Shown: positions 18,023-27,178 of the stretch, piece by piece | How positions within the stretch are numbered: position 1 is the stretch's first letter | How the letters are laid out: the number at the start of each line of letters is the position of its first letter | Assembly (NCBI RefSeq): GCF_002776695.1 | Contig: NZ_LFJC01000003.1 | Span: 7,229,494-7,293,493 of the forward strand | Source of the DNA: Bradyrhizobium nitroreducens | GTDB taxonomy: Bacteria; Pseudomonadota; Alphaproteobacteria; Rhizobiales; Xanthobacteraceae | DNA length: 64,000 bases | Direction: 5' to 3' | Notes under the pieces: model-generated | Databases searched by the model: none | What the model was told of the DNA's origin: nothing | Seen by the model: the letters and a program-made list of their open reading frames with translations, nothing else | Translations under genes and position numbers: made by a program

Positions 18023-18101
18023 GTCGTTCCGGGGCGCGCGAAGCGCGAACCCGGAACCTCGGGATTCCGGGCTCGATGCTATCGCATCACCCCGGAATGA
18101 C
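18023..18101. repeat. Dispersed palindromic repeat, family A copy 3
   Basis: GTCGTTCCGGGGCGCGCG ... CCCCGGAATGAC between the BKACE and carboxylase genes; inner arms GCGCGCGAAGCGCG and GATGCTATCGCATC form two short hairpins. Confidence 0.75.
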
Positions 18102-18111
18102 GGAGTAAACC

Positions 18112-19728
18112 GTGTCCATTCTCGAAAACACCATCTCCCCCGGCAGCGCCGCCTACCACGCCAATCGCGACGGCATGCTCGGCCTGATCGACCGCATGCG
18201 CGCGCTGGAGGAGCGCACGCGCGCGGCGTCGGCGGCGGCAAAGGACCGTTTCCACAAGCGCGGCCAGCTGCTGCCGCGCGAGCGCGTGGCGCTGGTGCTC
18301 GATCCCGGCGCGCCCTTCATCGAATTGTCCACGCTCGCCGGCTACATGTTCGACGTGCCGGATGCGGCCAGGAGCGTGCCTGGTGGCGGCGTCATCGCCG
18401 GCATCGGCTTCGTCTCGGGCATCCGCTGCATGGTCAGCGCCAATGACGCCGGCATCGACGCCGGCGCGTTGCAGCCTTTCGGCCTCGACAAGACGCTGCG
18501 TGTGCAGGAGCTCGCGCTGGAGAACAAGCTGCCCTACGTCCAGCTGGTCGAAAGCGCCGGAGCCAATCTGTTGCGCTACCGCGTCGAGGACTTTGTCCGC
18601 GGCGGCAACATCTTTCGCAACCTCGCACGGCTCTCGGCAGCGGGCCTGCCGGTCGTCACGGTGACGCATGGCTCGTCGACCGCTGGCGGTGCCTATCAGA
18701 CGGGCCTGTCCGACTACATCGTCATGGTGCGCGGTCGCACCCGCGCCTTCCTTGCCGGGCCGCCGCTGCTGAAGGCCGCGACCGGCGAGATCGCGACCGA
18801 GGAAGAGCTCGGCGGCGCCGAGATGCACACACAGGTGTCCGGCCTCGGCGATTATCTCGCCGAGGATGACCGTGATGCCTTGCGCATCGCCCGCGAGATC
18901 ATGGCGGCGCTGCAATGGGAGCGGCCGGGTCGGGTGGCGCCGGAATTCAAGCCGCCGCGCTACGACCAGGACGAGCTGCTCGGCATCATGCCGATGGACC
19001 ACAAGCGCCCCGTGGACATGAAGCAGGTGATCGCGCGCATCGTCGACGATTCCGATTTCACCGAGATGGCGCCGAACTATGGCCCGGCAACCGTCTGCGG
19101 CCACGCCCGCATCGAGGGCCAGGCCATCGGCATCATCACCAATAACGGGCCGCTCGATCCCGCCGGCGCCAACAAGGCGACGCATTTCATCCAGGCCTGC
19201 TGCCAGACCCGCACGCCGATCCTCTATCTCAACAACACCACCGGCTACATGGTCGGCAAGGCCTATGAGGAAGCCGGCATGATCAAGCACGGCTCCAAGA
19301 TGATCCAGGCCGTGACCTCGGCGACGGTGCCGCAGATCACCATCTATTGCGGCGCCTCGTTCGGCGCCGGCAATTACGGCATGTGCGGCCGCGGCTTCCA
19401 CCCGCGCTTCTGCTTCTCGTGGCCCAATGCCAAGACTGCCGTGATGGGCGGCGAGCAGGCGGCCGAGACCATGGCCATCGTGACCGAGGCCGCTGCCGCG
19501 CGCCGCGGCAAGCCGGTCGAGAAGGAAAAGCTCGACGCGATGAAGGCGCAGATCATCGGCGTATTCGACGGCCAGATGGACGTTTTCTCCACCAGCGCCC
19601 GCGTGCTCGACGATGGCGTGATCGATCCGCGCGATACCCGCGCAGTACTGTCCGAAGTGCTCGCGATCTGCCGCGAGGGTGATGCGCGCACGCCGCAGCG
19701 GATGCAGTTTTCGGTGGCTCGCCCATGA
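18112..19728 (+). CDS. Acyl-CoA carboxylase, carboxyltransferase (beta) subunit, MCC/GCC branch
   Basis: A 538-residue carboxyltransferase starting at GTG 18112. It transfers CO2 from carboxybiotin to an acyl-CoA. Segments such as STAGGAYQTGLSDYIVMVRG, AFLAGPPLLKAATGE and the C-terminal FGAGNYGMCGRGFHPRFCFS with MGGEQAAETM are typical of the 3-methylcrotonyl-CoA/geranyl-CoA carboxylase branch rather than propionyl-CoA carboxylase. Its stop overlaps the start of the biotin subunit gene by four bases (ATGA), giving coupled synthesis. Whether the substrate is methylcrotonyl-, geranyl- or another enoyl-CoA is open. Confidence 0.9.
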   Translation: MSILENTISPGSAAYHANRDGMLGLIDRMRALEERTRAASAAAKDRFHKRGQLLPRERVALVLDPGAPFIELSTLAGYMFDVPDAARSVPGGGVIAGIGFVSGIRCMVSANDAGIDAGALQPFGLDKTLRVQELALENKLPYVQLVESAGANLLRYRVEDFVRGGNIFRNLARLSAAGLPVVTVTHGSSTAGGAYQTGLSDYIVMVRGRTRAFLAGPPLLKAATGEIATEEELGGAEMHTQVSGLGDYLAEDDRDALRIAREIMAALQWERPGRVAPEFKPPRYDQDELLGIMPMDHKRPVDMKQVIARIVDDSDFTEMAPNYGPATVCGHARIEGQAIGIITNNGPLDPAGANKATHFIQACCQTRTPILYLNNTTGYMVGKAYEEAGMIKHGSKMIQAVTSATVPQITIYCGASFGAGNYGMCGRGFHPRFCFSWPNAKTAVMGGEQAAETMAIVTEAAAARRGKPVEKEKLDAMKAQIIGVFDGQMDVFSTSARVLDDGVIDPRDTRAVLSEVLAICREGDARTPQRMQFSVARP

Positions 19729-21713
19729 GGAACGGATCAGTGCAACACCACCCGTTCTTCAAAGTTCTGGTTGCCAACCGCGGCGAGATCGCACTACGCG
19801 TCATGCGCAGCGCGCGGCAGCTCGGCCTTGGCGTCGTCGCGGTCTATTCGGATGCCGATCGCGATGCACTCCACGTCAAGCAAGCAGATCAGGCCGTGCG
19901 CATCGGCGAAGCCCTGCCGGCGCAATCCTATCTCAACATTCCCGCCATCATCGCGGCGGCCAAGGCGAGCGGCGCGGATGCCGTGCATCCCGGCTACGGC
20001 TTCCTCGCCGAGAACGAGGACTTCGCGCAAGCCTGCAAGGATGCCGGCCTCGTCTTCATCGGTCCGTCGCCGCAGGCGATCGAGGCGATGGGCAACAAGG
20101 CCGGCGCCAAGGAGATCATGAAGAAGGCCGGCGTACCCTGCGTGCCCGGCTATCAGGGGGCAGACCAAAGCGACGAGGTCATGCTCGGGGAGGCCAGAAA
20201 GATCGGCTTTCCCGTGATGATCAAGGCGGTCGCGGGTGGTGGCGGCCGCGGGATGCGGCTGGTCGCTGACGCCGCTTCGTTTCCGGATGCGCTGCGCAGT
20301 GCGCGGTCGGAGGCCAAGGCCGCGTTCGGCGATCCCACCGTCATCCTCGAACGCGCCATCCAGAACCCGCGGCACATCGAGATTCAGGTGTTCGGCGACA
20401 GCCATGGCAACGCCATCCATCTCGGCGAGCGCGATTGCTCGGTGCAGCGGCGCCACCAGAAGCTGATCGAGGAGGCGCCGTCGCCCGCCGTGACGCCTGA
20501 GCTGCGCGCGAAAATGGGCGAGGTCGCGGTCGCCGCGGTCAAGGCACTGCGCTACGAGGGCGCCGGCACGCTTGAGTTTCTGCTCGACGCGAGTGGTGAA
20601 TTCTACTTCATGGAGATGAACACGCGTCTCCAGGTCGAGCACCCCGTCACCGAGGCGATCACCGGACTCGATCTGGTCGAGCTCCAGCTGCGCGTCGCGC
20701 GCGGCGAGGCGCTGCCGATCAGGCAGCAGGACATCAAGTTCTCCGGCCACGCCATCGAGGTCCGTCTCTGCTCGGAAGATGCGATGCACGATTTCATGCC
20801 GCAGTCCGGCCGCATGGCGCGCTGGCAGGTACCGGAGGGCATCCGCGTCGAGCACGCGCTGCAATCGGGAGCGGAGATTCCTCCGTTCTACGATTCCATG
20901 ATCGCCAAGGTGATCAGCCATGGCACCACGCGCGAAGAGGCGAGGGGGCGGCTGATCGTCGGCCTTGAGCAGCTCACCGCGTTGGGCGTGACCACCAACC
21001 AGTCGTTCCTGATGTCGTGTCTGCGTCACCCCGGCTTTGCCAGGGGCGAGGCGACGACGGCCTTCATCGGCGCCCACCGCGACGAACTATTGGCGCCGCG
21101 GGCGGATGCGGCATTCGACACGGCGCTGGCCGGCTTGCTGCTCTATGTCACAAATCCGCGTGCACCTGCATGGCAGAGTGGGCGGAGCCTGTCGGCAACC
21201 TTCCCGCTGCCGGCGAAGATCGAGATCGCCGGCCAGGCGCTGGAGCTCGAAATCACGCGCGAACGCGACGGCAGCTACGTTGTCGCCGCCGCCGATCGTC
21301 AGGACAGGTTCGAGATCGATCAGCTCGACGCCGATACGATCCGCTTCCGCCACGATGGCGTGATGGACAACGCGAAATTCCTGCGCGACGGCGATCGGCT
21401 CTACCTCCAGCACCGCGGCATTCCGCTCGCGGTGATCGACCTGACCCTCGCCGCGCCGAAAGCCGCCGCAAGCAACGGCGGCGACGGCAAGGTGCGCGCC
21501 GCCCTGAACGGGCGCGTCGTCGCCGTGCTGGTCAAGCCGGGCGACCGCGTTGCCGCCGGTCAGCCGGTGATGACGCTGGAGGCGATGAAGATGGAGCACG
21601 TCCACAAGGCCGGCATCGACGGTGTGGTCGCCGCGATCGATGTCGCCGAGGGCGAGCAGGTCACCACGGGCAGGATCGTCGCGGAGATCGAGGTTGCTTC
21701 GCCTGCCGCGTGA
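19725..21713 (+). CDS. Acyl-CoA carboxylase biotin carboxylase/biotin carrier (alpha) subunit
   Basis: A 662-residue fusion of biotin carboxylase and biotin carrier. Order: BC N-terminal domain (KVLVANRGEIALRVMRSARQ, near 13), ATP-grasp with the glycine-rich VAGGGGRGMRL near 168, FYFMEMNTRLQVEHPVTE, a BT-like linker, and a C-terminal biotinyl domain with LEAMKMEHV, Lys622 being the biotinylated residue. It carboxylates its own biotin with ATP and bicarbonate and passes CO2 to the beta subunit. The length and layout match MCC/GCC alpha subunits. It ends tail-to-tail with the next gene, only 5 bp away. Confidence 0.92.
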   Translation: MRNGSVQHHPFFKVLVANRGEIALRVMRSARQLGLGVVAVYSDADRDALHVKQADQAVRIGEALPAQSYLNIPAIIAAAKASGADAVHPGYGFLAENEDFAQACKDAGLVFIGPSPQAIEAMGNKAGAKEIMKKAGVPCVPGYQGADQSDEVMLGEARKIGFPVMIKAVAGGGGRGMRLVADAASFPDALRSARSEAKAAFGDPTVILERAIQNPRHIEIQVFGDSHGNAIHLGERDCSVQRRHQKLIEEAPSPAVTPELRAKMGEVAVAAVKALRYEGAGTLEFLLDASGEFYFMEMNTRLQVEHPVTEAITGLDLVELQLRVARGEALPIRQQDIKFSGHAIEVRLCSEDAMHDFMPQSGRMARWQVPEGIRVEHALQSGAEIPPFYDSMIAKVISHGTTREEARGRLIVGLEQLTALGVTTNQSFLMSCLRHPGFARGEATTAFIGAHRDELLAPRADAAFDTALAGLLLYVTNPRAPAWQSGRSLSATFPLPAKIEIAGQALELEITRERDGSYVVAAADRQDRFEIDQLDADTIRFRHDGVMDNAKFLRDGDRLYLQHRGIPLAVIDLTLAAPKAAASNGGDGKVRAALNGRVVAVLVKPGDRVAAGQPVMTLEAMKMEHVHKAGIDGVVAAIDVAEGEQVTTGRIVAEIEVASPAA

Positions 21714-21718
21714 GACGG

Positions 21719-22144
21719 CTACGAGCATTTCTTGAAGTACCGGTAGGTGTCCGGCGCCCGCATCCAGATGAAATCCTGGGTGAGGCCGCCATGGGCATTG
21801 ATCCAGGAGGTGATGTCCGCCGCGTAGGCGCGACGCAGCGTCGTCGTGGCGTCAGCCCGGTGCGCAAGATGGAATCCGAAGCTTGCCTCCGGTGTCACGC
21901 AGATCCGGCCGCGGGGAATCCGGCCCAGCAGAACTGTGCAGGCGGATTGGCAGGGGCCGACGATGCGGACATTCACGCCCTGGCGGGCGAGCTCGGTCCA
22001 GCGCGCGTTGTAGGCGGCGACCGATCCACCGTGATTGTCGGAGACGTCGATCGTCTCCGCGCGGGCGACGGTGCAACTGGCTGACGTGAAAAGGAGGCCG
22101 AAGAGAACGGTCAGAGGTCTGGACAGAGGCATCATCGGATCCAT
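21719..22144 (-). CDS. Exported ClpP-fold-like protein (COG3904-like)
   Basis: Chosen start ATG 22144 gives 141 residues: MDPMMPLSRPLTVLFGLLFT begins a signal peptide ending near ARA (27). The mature part has the pattern GGSVAAYNARWTELARQGVN followed by RIVGPCQSACTVLLGRIPRG and ASFGFHLAH. The CxSAC segment resembles the predicted nucleophile region of periplasmic ClpP/crotonase-fold proteins (COG3904), where the Ser would be catalytic. Activity is unproven. An upstream in-frame start at 22306 exists but would bury the signal peptide. It is divergent from the ceramidase-like gene. Confidence 0.55.
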   Translation of the reverse strand: MDPMMPLSRPLTVLFGLLFTSASCTVARAETIDVSDNHGGSVAAYNARWTELARQGVNVRIVGPCQSACTVLLGRIPRGRICVTPEASFGFHLAHRADATTTLRRAYAADITSWINAHGGLTQDFIWMRAPDTYRYFKKCS

Positions 22145-22321
22145 TCCGTTAGAGGGCGCGCGTCGATCGAGACACAGGAAGCCTGACACCGAATGGCTCG
22201 AGCCTGTGTGGGCGAACTCACAAGCAAGTCTTTCGCTCCCGTCCGCCGTCTCAGGCTCGCGGCCGGAATTCTGCATGATTTCAATGGGATTCATATCCGA
22301 CGGCACGCGATCAACATCTAT

Positions 22322-22338
22322 ATTGAACTTTGTTCAAT
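22322..22338. promoter_or_regulatory. Operator O1 upstream of the ceramidase-like gene
   Basis: ATTGAACTTTGTTCAAT is a perfect 7-bp inverted repeat (ATTGAAC-N3-GTTCAAT). It overlaps a plausible -35 box, TTGAAC at 22324-22329, which is 16 bp from TATGAA at 22346-22351. The symmetry suits a TetR-type dimer; no regulator gene is nearby. Confidence 0.7.
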
Positions 22339-22352
22339 TATCGCCTATGAAT

Positions 22353-22369
22353 ATTGAACGTTGTTCAAT
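22353..22369. promoter_or_regulatory. Operator O2 upstream of the ceramidase-like gene
   Basis: ATTGAACGTTGTTCAAT is the same perfect inverted repeat as O1 with only the centre base changed. It is centred 31 bp downstream of O1, three helical turns. It would cover the transcription start of the promoter described at O1. CCGGAG at 22371 then serves as ribosome site. Confidence 0.7.
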
Positions 22370-22382
22370 TCCGGAGTTTTCG

Positions 22383-23207
22383 ATGCGCCCCGATGACCCC
22401 ACCCGAGCGAACGCCGCCGCACTCCCGTCCATGCCCCGCCGGCTCTCGTTCGGGGTGCTGCAAGCCCGCGAAGGCTACCTGGTCGGCGCGATCGCCGTCC
22501 TGACGCTGACGGCATGTCTGGCGCCCCCGCTGCCCGCCGTCGCCTGGCACATCCCGCACTTCGTCGATGGCCGCACCTGGCTTGGCGTGCCCAACGCCGG
22601 CGACGTGCTCAGTAATCTCGCCTTCCTCGCGATGGGCGTCTGGGGCTCGGAGCGGCTGCGCGCCCGCCATGATGCGCCCGTCGGTGCCAGCTGGTTCTTC
22701 GTAGGGTTGATCCTCACCTGCCTGGGCTCGGGCTTCTACCATCTGGACCCCGACATGCCGCAACGGCTTGTGGCCGACCGCCTCGGTATGGCCGTGGCGT
22801 TTGCGGGATTCCTGGGCATTGCCGCCAGCGAGCGTATCAGCGTCCGCGCCGGCGAGGCGGTGCTGGTCCTGATGATGATCGCGGGCCTGCTGGCGGCCTG
22901 GGTCGCGCGCGACAATCTCACGCCATGGGTGGTCGTGCAGTTCGGCGGCATGGCGCTGGCCGTGGGGCTGGCGTTGACGCGTCCCCGGCCCGGTGCGCTC
23001 GGTGTGCCGCTCGGCGGCGTGATCTTCTTTTATGTGCTGGCGAAGCTGTTCGAGCTCGGCGATGTGATCGTGTTCGACGCGACAGCGCACATTGTCTCGG
23101 GCCACACTCTCAAGCATCTCGCCGCCGCGATGGCGGCGTGGCCGGTGGTCCGGGCGTTGCGCGATCGCACGATCTCCTACCCATATCAAGGCCAGGAGCT
23201 CCTATGA
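22383..23207 (+). CDS. Ceramidase-like (CREST superfamily) membrane protein
   Basis: A 274-residue integral membrane protein with about seven hydrophobic helices. Motifs spaced as in the CREST superfamily (alkaline ceramidase, PAQR, Per1) are seen: the N-terminal helix with LSNLAFLAMGVWGSE, then LGSGFYHLDPDMPQRLVADR, and a last-helix pair HIVSGHTLKHLAAAM. The His and Asp residues of these motifs would form a zinc hydrolase site, so amide-lipid hydrolysis is plausible but unproven. The open frame runs back to 22035; ATG at 22383 has CCGGAG seven bases upstream and lies just after two operators, so it is preferred. Its stop codon overlaps the convergent ABC gene. Confidence 0.65.
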   Translation: MRPDDPTRANAAALPSMPRRLSFGVLQAREGYLVGAIAVLTLTACLAPPLPAVAWHIPHFVDGRTWLGVPNAGDVLSNLAFLAMGVWGSERLRARHDAPVGASWFFVGLILTCLGSGFYHLDPDMPQRLVADRLGMAVAFAGFLGIAASERISVRAGEAVLVLMMIAGLLAAWVARDNLTPWVVVQFGGMALAVGLALTRPRPGALGVPLGGVIFFYVLAKLFELGDVIVFDATAHIVSGHTLKHLAAAMAAWPVVRALRDRTISYPYQGQELL

Positions 23208-24197
23208 GATCGTGTTGCTCCGTCCCGTCCCCTCGTTCAACAGACACGCCACCTGATGCCCGTCGCCCGTCTCCAGCAAGGCCGGCCGCTCCGTCTTGCA
23301 CCGCTCCATCGCAAACCGGCAACGGGTGTGAAACGCGCAGCCCGGCGGCGGATTGACCGGGCTCGGCACGTCGCCGTCGACCAGCGGCGTAAGCCTCTTC
23401 GCCAGCGGGTTTGCGATCGGCACCGAGGCGAGCAGGGCCTGCGTATAGGGATGGCGCGGGTTGCGGAATAGCTCGTCCTTGCCGGCGATCTCGACGATGC
23501 GGCCGAGATACATCACGGCGACGCGGTGGCTGATATGGGCGACCACGGCGAGGTCGTGCGCGATGAAGAGATAGGAGAAGCCGTGCTGCCGCTGCAGGTC
23601 GATCAACAGGTTGATCACCTGCGCCTGGATCGAGACGTCGAGCGCGGACACCGGCTCGTCGCAGACGATCAGGCGCGGCCCCAGCGCCAATGCGCGCGCG
23701 ATGCAGATGCGCTGGCGCTGGCCGCCGGAGAATTGATGCGGGAAATTGCGCATCTGGTCGGGCCGCAGGCCGACCTGCTCGAACAGCCTTGCCACGCGCG
23801 CTTCCAGCTCCTTGCCGCTCGCGAGCCCGTGCACGGCAAGCGGCTCGCCGACGATGTCGCCGGCGGTCATGCGTGGGTTGAGCGAGGCAAACGGGTCCTG
23901 AAACACGATCTGCATCGAGCGGCGGTGCGGCCGCAGCGCCGTCTTGGACAGGTGGGTGATATCCTTTCCATCGAGGCGGATCTGGCCCGAGGTCGGCTCG
24001 ACCAGCCGCAGCACGCTGCGCGCCACCGTCGACTTGCCGCAACCGGACTCGCCGACCAGCCCGAGCGTCTCGCCGGCATGAAGGCAGAACGAGACGCCGT
24101 CGACCGAGTGCACGGTGCCGACCTGCCGGCGCAGCACGCCGGCGCGCACCGGATAATGTTTCTTGAGGTCGGTGACTTCGAGCAACACCTCGGTCAT
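23202..24197 (-). CDS. Peptide/nickel ABC transporter ATPase (DppF-type)
   Basis: A 331-residue ATPase starting MTEVLLEVTDLKKHYPVRAG, its ATG overlapping the previous stop (ATGA). Walker A GESGCGKSTVAR near 53, signature SGGQRQRICIARALAL near 160, Walker B LIVCDEPVSALD, and the C-terminal oligopeptide-transporter tail with cysteines (GCAFHTRCRFAMERCK) typical of OppF/DppF, which may hold an iron-sulfur cluster. Last gene of the five-gene operon 28777-23202. Frame extends to 24323, but that would overlap far into the neighbour. Confidence 0.92.
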   Translation of the reverse strand: MTEVLLEVTDLKKHYPVRAGVLRRQVGTVHSVDGVSFCLHAGETLGLVGESGCGKSTVARSVLRLVEPTSGQIRLDGKDITHLSKTALRPHRRSMQIVFQDPFASLNPRMTAGDIVGEPLAVHGLASGKELEARVARLFEQVGLRPDQMRNFPHQFSGGQRQRICIARALALGPRLIVCDEPVSALDVSIQAQVINLLIDLQRQHGFSYLFIAHDLAVVAHISHRVAVMYLGRIVEIAGKDELFRNPRHPYTQALLASVPIANPLAKRLTPLVDGDVPSPVNPPPGCAFHTRCRFAMERCKTERPALLETGDGHQVACLLNEGTGRSNTIS

Positions 24198-25201
24198 GCC
24201 ACCTCCGCGACTTCTTCCGCGCGCCAGCAGGCGGCAAGATGGCCGCCGCCCCAATCCGCCAGCGGCGGATATTCGGCCTCGCAGCGTTTGATGGCGAGCT
24301 TGCAGCGCGGCGCAAAGGCGCACCCCCTGGGCAGCCGCACCAGCGACGGCACGGTGCCGGGAATCTCGTTCAGTCGTGCCGGCGCGGCAATGCCGGGGGT
24401 GGGGACGACGGGGATCGAGGCCATCAGCCCGCGCGTGTAGGGGTGCTTGGGTGCTGCGAACAGCGCCTCGACGCTGGCTTCCTCGACCTTCCGCCCCGCA
24501 TACATCACGATCACGCGTTGCGCGGTCTGCGCGACGACGCCGAGATCATGGGTGATCAGCACGAGGCCGGTGCCGAGCTCCTTCTGAAGATCCAGGATCA
24601 GCGCCAGGATCTGCGCCTGGATGGTGACGTCGAGCGCGGTGGTCGGCTCGTCCGCGATCAGCAGCGCGGGCCGGCAGGCCAATGCCATCGCGATCATCGC
24701 GCGCTGGCGCATGCCGCCGGAGAGCTGATGCGGATATTCGCGCGCGCGTCGCGCCGGTTCGGGGATGCGCACCAGCCGCAGCATCTCGACGGCGACATCG
24801 CCGGCTTCCTTGCTCGACAGCTTCCGGTGCAGCCGCACCGCCTCGACGATCTGGTCGCCGATCCGCATCACGGGGTTGAGCGAAGTCATCGGCTCCTGAA
24901 AGATCATGGAGATGCGGTTGCCCCTGACCGCGCGCATCTCCGCCTCATCCAGGGCCAGCAGATCGGTGCCTTCGAGCGAGATGGAGCCGCCGACGATTCG
25001 GCCGGGCGGATCGGGCACCAGCCGCATCAGCGACAGCGCGGTGACGCTCTTGCCGCAGCCGGATTCGCCGACGATCGCCAGCGTCTCGCCGCGCTTCACG
25101 GTAAAGGAGACGTCGTCCACGGCCCTGAAGAGTCCCGAGTTGGTGAAGAACACCGTCTGCAGGTTCCTCACATCGAGCACGAGATCGGATTTGTCAGCCA
25201 T
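24194..25201 (-). CDS. Peptide/nickel ABC transporter ATPase (DppD-type)
   Basis: A 335-residue ATPase starting MADKSDLVLDVRNLQTVFFT at 25201, whose ATG overlaps the permease stop by one base (TGATG). Walker A VGESGCGKSVTALSL near 45, signature LSGGMRQRAMIAMALAC, Walker B LLIADEPTTALD, and the DppD/OppD C-terminal tail RGCAFAPRCKLAIKRCE. It powers import together with the DppF-type partner. Confidence 0.92.
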   Translation of the reverse strand: MADKSDLVLDVRNLQTVFFTNSGLFRAVDDVSFTVKRGETLAIVGESGCGKSVTALSLMRLVPDPPGRIVGGSISLEGTDLLALDEAEMRAVRGNRISMIFQEPMTSLNPVMRIGDQIVEAVRLHRKLSSKEAGDVAVEMLRLVRIPEPARRAREYPHQLSGGMRQRAMIAMALACRPALLIADEPTTALDVTIQAQILALILDLQKELGTGLVLITHDLGVVAQTAQRVIVMYAGRKVEEASVEALFAAPKHPYTRGLMASIPVVPTPGIAAPARLNEIPGTVPSLVRLPRGCAFAPRCKLAIKRCEAEYPPLADWGGGHLAACWRAEEVAEVA

Positions 25202-26094
25202 CAGCCGCGCTGCCTCGGATCGAGAATGTCGCGCAGGGCGTCGCCGAAAAGATTGGCGCCGAACACGGCGAGACTGATGGCGATGCCCGGGAAGATTACG
25301 AGCCAGGGCGCCGTGCGGACATATTCGGCGGCGGATTCCGAGAGCATTCGGCCCCACGACGGATAAGGCTCGGGAATGCCGAGCCCGAGGAAGGAGAGCG
25401 AGGCTTCAGTGAGGATGGTGGAGCCAAGCTGGGCGGTGGCGAGCACGATCAGCGGCGCCAGCGTGTTCGGCAGCACATGGCGAAGCGCGATGCGGACCTC
25501 GCTCATGCCGATCGACTTGGCGGCTTCGACGAAGGGCAGCTCGCGCAGCGCCAGCGTGTTGGCTCGGATGACGCGCGACACCGTCGGGATCAGCGGAATG
25601 GCGATGGCGATGATGACGTTCGGCAGGGACGGGCCGAGGGCGGCCGTCATGATCAGGGCGAGCACCAGCAGCGGCAGCGCCTGAAGAACGTCGGAAACGC
25701 GCTGGAAGACGAGATCGACCCAACCGGAGAGATAGCCGGAGGTGAGCCCGACGATGACGCCGATCGTGCCGCCGAGCGCGGTCGACCCGATGCCGACCGC
25801 GAGCGAGATCCGCGCGCCGTGGATGATGCGGCTGAACACGTCGCGGCCGAACGAGTCTGTCCCCATCCAGTGGGCCCAGCTCGGACGAGCGAGTGCGCGC
25901 GCCGAATCGATTGTCAGGGGATCATAGCGCGCGATGAAATCGGCGAAGATGGCCGTGAACACGAACACGGTCATGATGATGAGGCCAGCGGCGCCCAGCA
26001 CATGCCGCTGCGCCAGGAACAGCACGCGCCGCCACCCGCCGGTCGCATGGGCGCCGGCCCGCCGGAGTTCGAGATCGTAGTCGATTGCGGCCAA
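25201..26094 (-). CDS. Peptide/nickel ABC transporter permease (DppC-type)
   Basis: A 297-residue permease with an N-terminal helix (about 33-53: GLIIMTVFVFTAIFADFI), a short periplasmic loop, then the five-helix transport domain. The EAA-type ATPase contact loop reads LPFVEAAKSIGMSEVRIALR near 196. The C-terminus, GANLFGDALRDILDPRQRG, is the DppC hallmark. Located nine bases after the DppB-type gene. Confidence 0.92.
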   Translation of the reverse strand: MAAIDYDLELRRAGAHATGGWRRVLFLAQRHVLGAAGLIIMTVFVFTAIFADFIARYDPLTIDSARALARPSWAHWMGTDSFGRDVFSRIIHGARISLAVGIGSTALGGTIGVIVGLTSGYLSGWVDLVFQRVSDVLQALPLLVLALIMTAALGPSLPNVIIAIAIPLIPTVSRVIRANTLALRELPFVEAAKSIGMSEVRIALRHVLPNTLAPLIVLATAQLGSTILTEASLSFLGLGIPEPYPSWGRMLSESAAEYVRTAPWLVIFPGIAISLAVFGANLFGDALRDILDPRQRG

Positions 26095-26103
26095 ACAGCT
26101 CTC

Positions 26104-27051
26104 CTAATCCGTGTACCTGATCCGCGGGTCGAACACCGCGTAGAGCATATCGACGGTGAAGTTCGCGACCACTACGACCACGGCGATGAGCATCACGAGG
26201 TTCTGCACGATCGGATAATCGCGCCACCGGATCGCCTCGACCAGGAAGCGGGCGACGCCGGGGATGTTGAACACGGTCTCCGTCACAATGAGGCCGCCGA
26301 TCAGGAACGCCGCCTCGATGCCGATCACGGTGATCACGGGCAGGATCGCGTTCTTCAGCGCGTGCCGGTAGTTCACGGCGGCGTCGGACGCGCCCTTGGC
26401 GCGTGCGGTGCGGATATAGTCCTGACGCAACACCTCCAGCATCGAGGAGCGGGTGATACGCATGGTCAGCGCGGCGCTGCGGAAGCCGACGGCGGCGGCC
26501 GGGACGGCGTAGGTAGCGAACGCTTCGAGCCAGGTCTGCGGATTCGGATTGAAGATCGGCATCTGGCCGAACATCGCCACCGATGCGGTGAGGATGAGCA
26601 GGCCGAGCCAGAACGATGGCAGCGACAGGCCGCTGAGGCTGATGACGCGCAGCGTGTAATCGAGCCGCGTGCCCTGGTTCACCGCGCTGATGACGCCGAG
26701 CGGAATGCCGATCGAGGCCGAGAACAGCAGCGCGAGGCCGGCGAGCCGTGCCGTGATCGGAATCCGCGGCAGGATTTCCTGCAGCGCAGGCTTCTCGGAG
26801 ACGTAGGAGTAGCCGAAATCGCCCCGCACAAAGCCGCTGATCCAGTGCCAATATTGCACGATCAGCGGCTGGTCGATGCCGAGCTCCTTCTCCAGATTGG
26901 CCTTGTCGGCGGGATCGACATAGCCGGCGGCGGCGAACAGGATGTCGACGATGTTGCCGGGCACGATGCGCAGCAAGAGGAAGATGACGATCGATATCCC
27001 GAACAGGGTCACGAGCATCAGGAACAGGCGTCGCACCAGATAGGCAAACAT
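26104..27051 (-). CDS. Peptide/nickel ABC transporter permease (DppB-type)
   Basis: A 315-residue permease beginning MFAYLVRRLFLMLVTLFGIS, the standard DppB N-terminus, with the GIDQPLIVQYWHWISGFVRG segment and the EAA loop QDYIRTARAKGASDAAVNYR near 215. It ends MLYAVFDPRIRYTD as DppB/OppB proteins do. It lies 127 bp downstream of the binding-protein gene in the same direction. Confidence 0.93.
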   Translation of the reverse strand: MFAYLVRRLFLMLVTLFGISIVIFLLLRIVPGNIVDILFAAAGYVDPADKANLEKELGIDQPLIVQYWHWISGFVRGDFGYSYVSEKPALQEILPRIPITARLAGLALLFSASIGIPLGVISAVNQGTRLDYTLRVISLSGLSLPSFWLGLLILTASVAMFGQMPIFNPNPQTWLEAFATYAVPAAAVGFRSAALTMRITRSSMLEVLRQDYIRTARAKGASDAAVNYRHALKNAILPVITVIGIEAAFLIGGLIVTETVFNIPGVARFLVEAIRWRDYPIVQNLVMLIAVVVVVANFTVDMLYAVFDPRIRYTD

Positions 27052-27178
27052 CCTTCGCCCTCCGCGAGCCGCTAGAACATGATCCGGACCCGAAGGGCCG
27101 CGCTAGCGCAAAGTGCGCGGCGGTTTTCCGGCAAGATCATGCTCGACACCAAAATCCCAAAGCCTTCAGCCTGCCGCA

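Noticed and set aside
25477..27075. A 532-codon plus-strand frame
   Set aside because: Antisense to the two peptide-transporter permeases; His/Asp/Glu-rich shadow composition.
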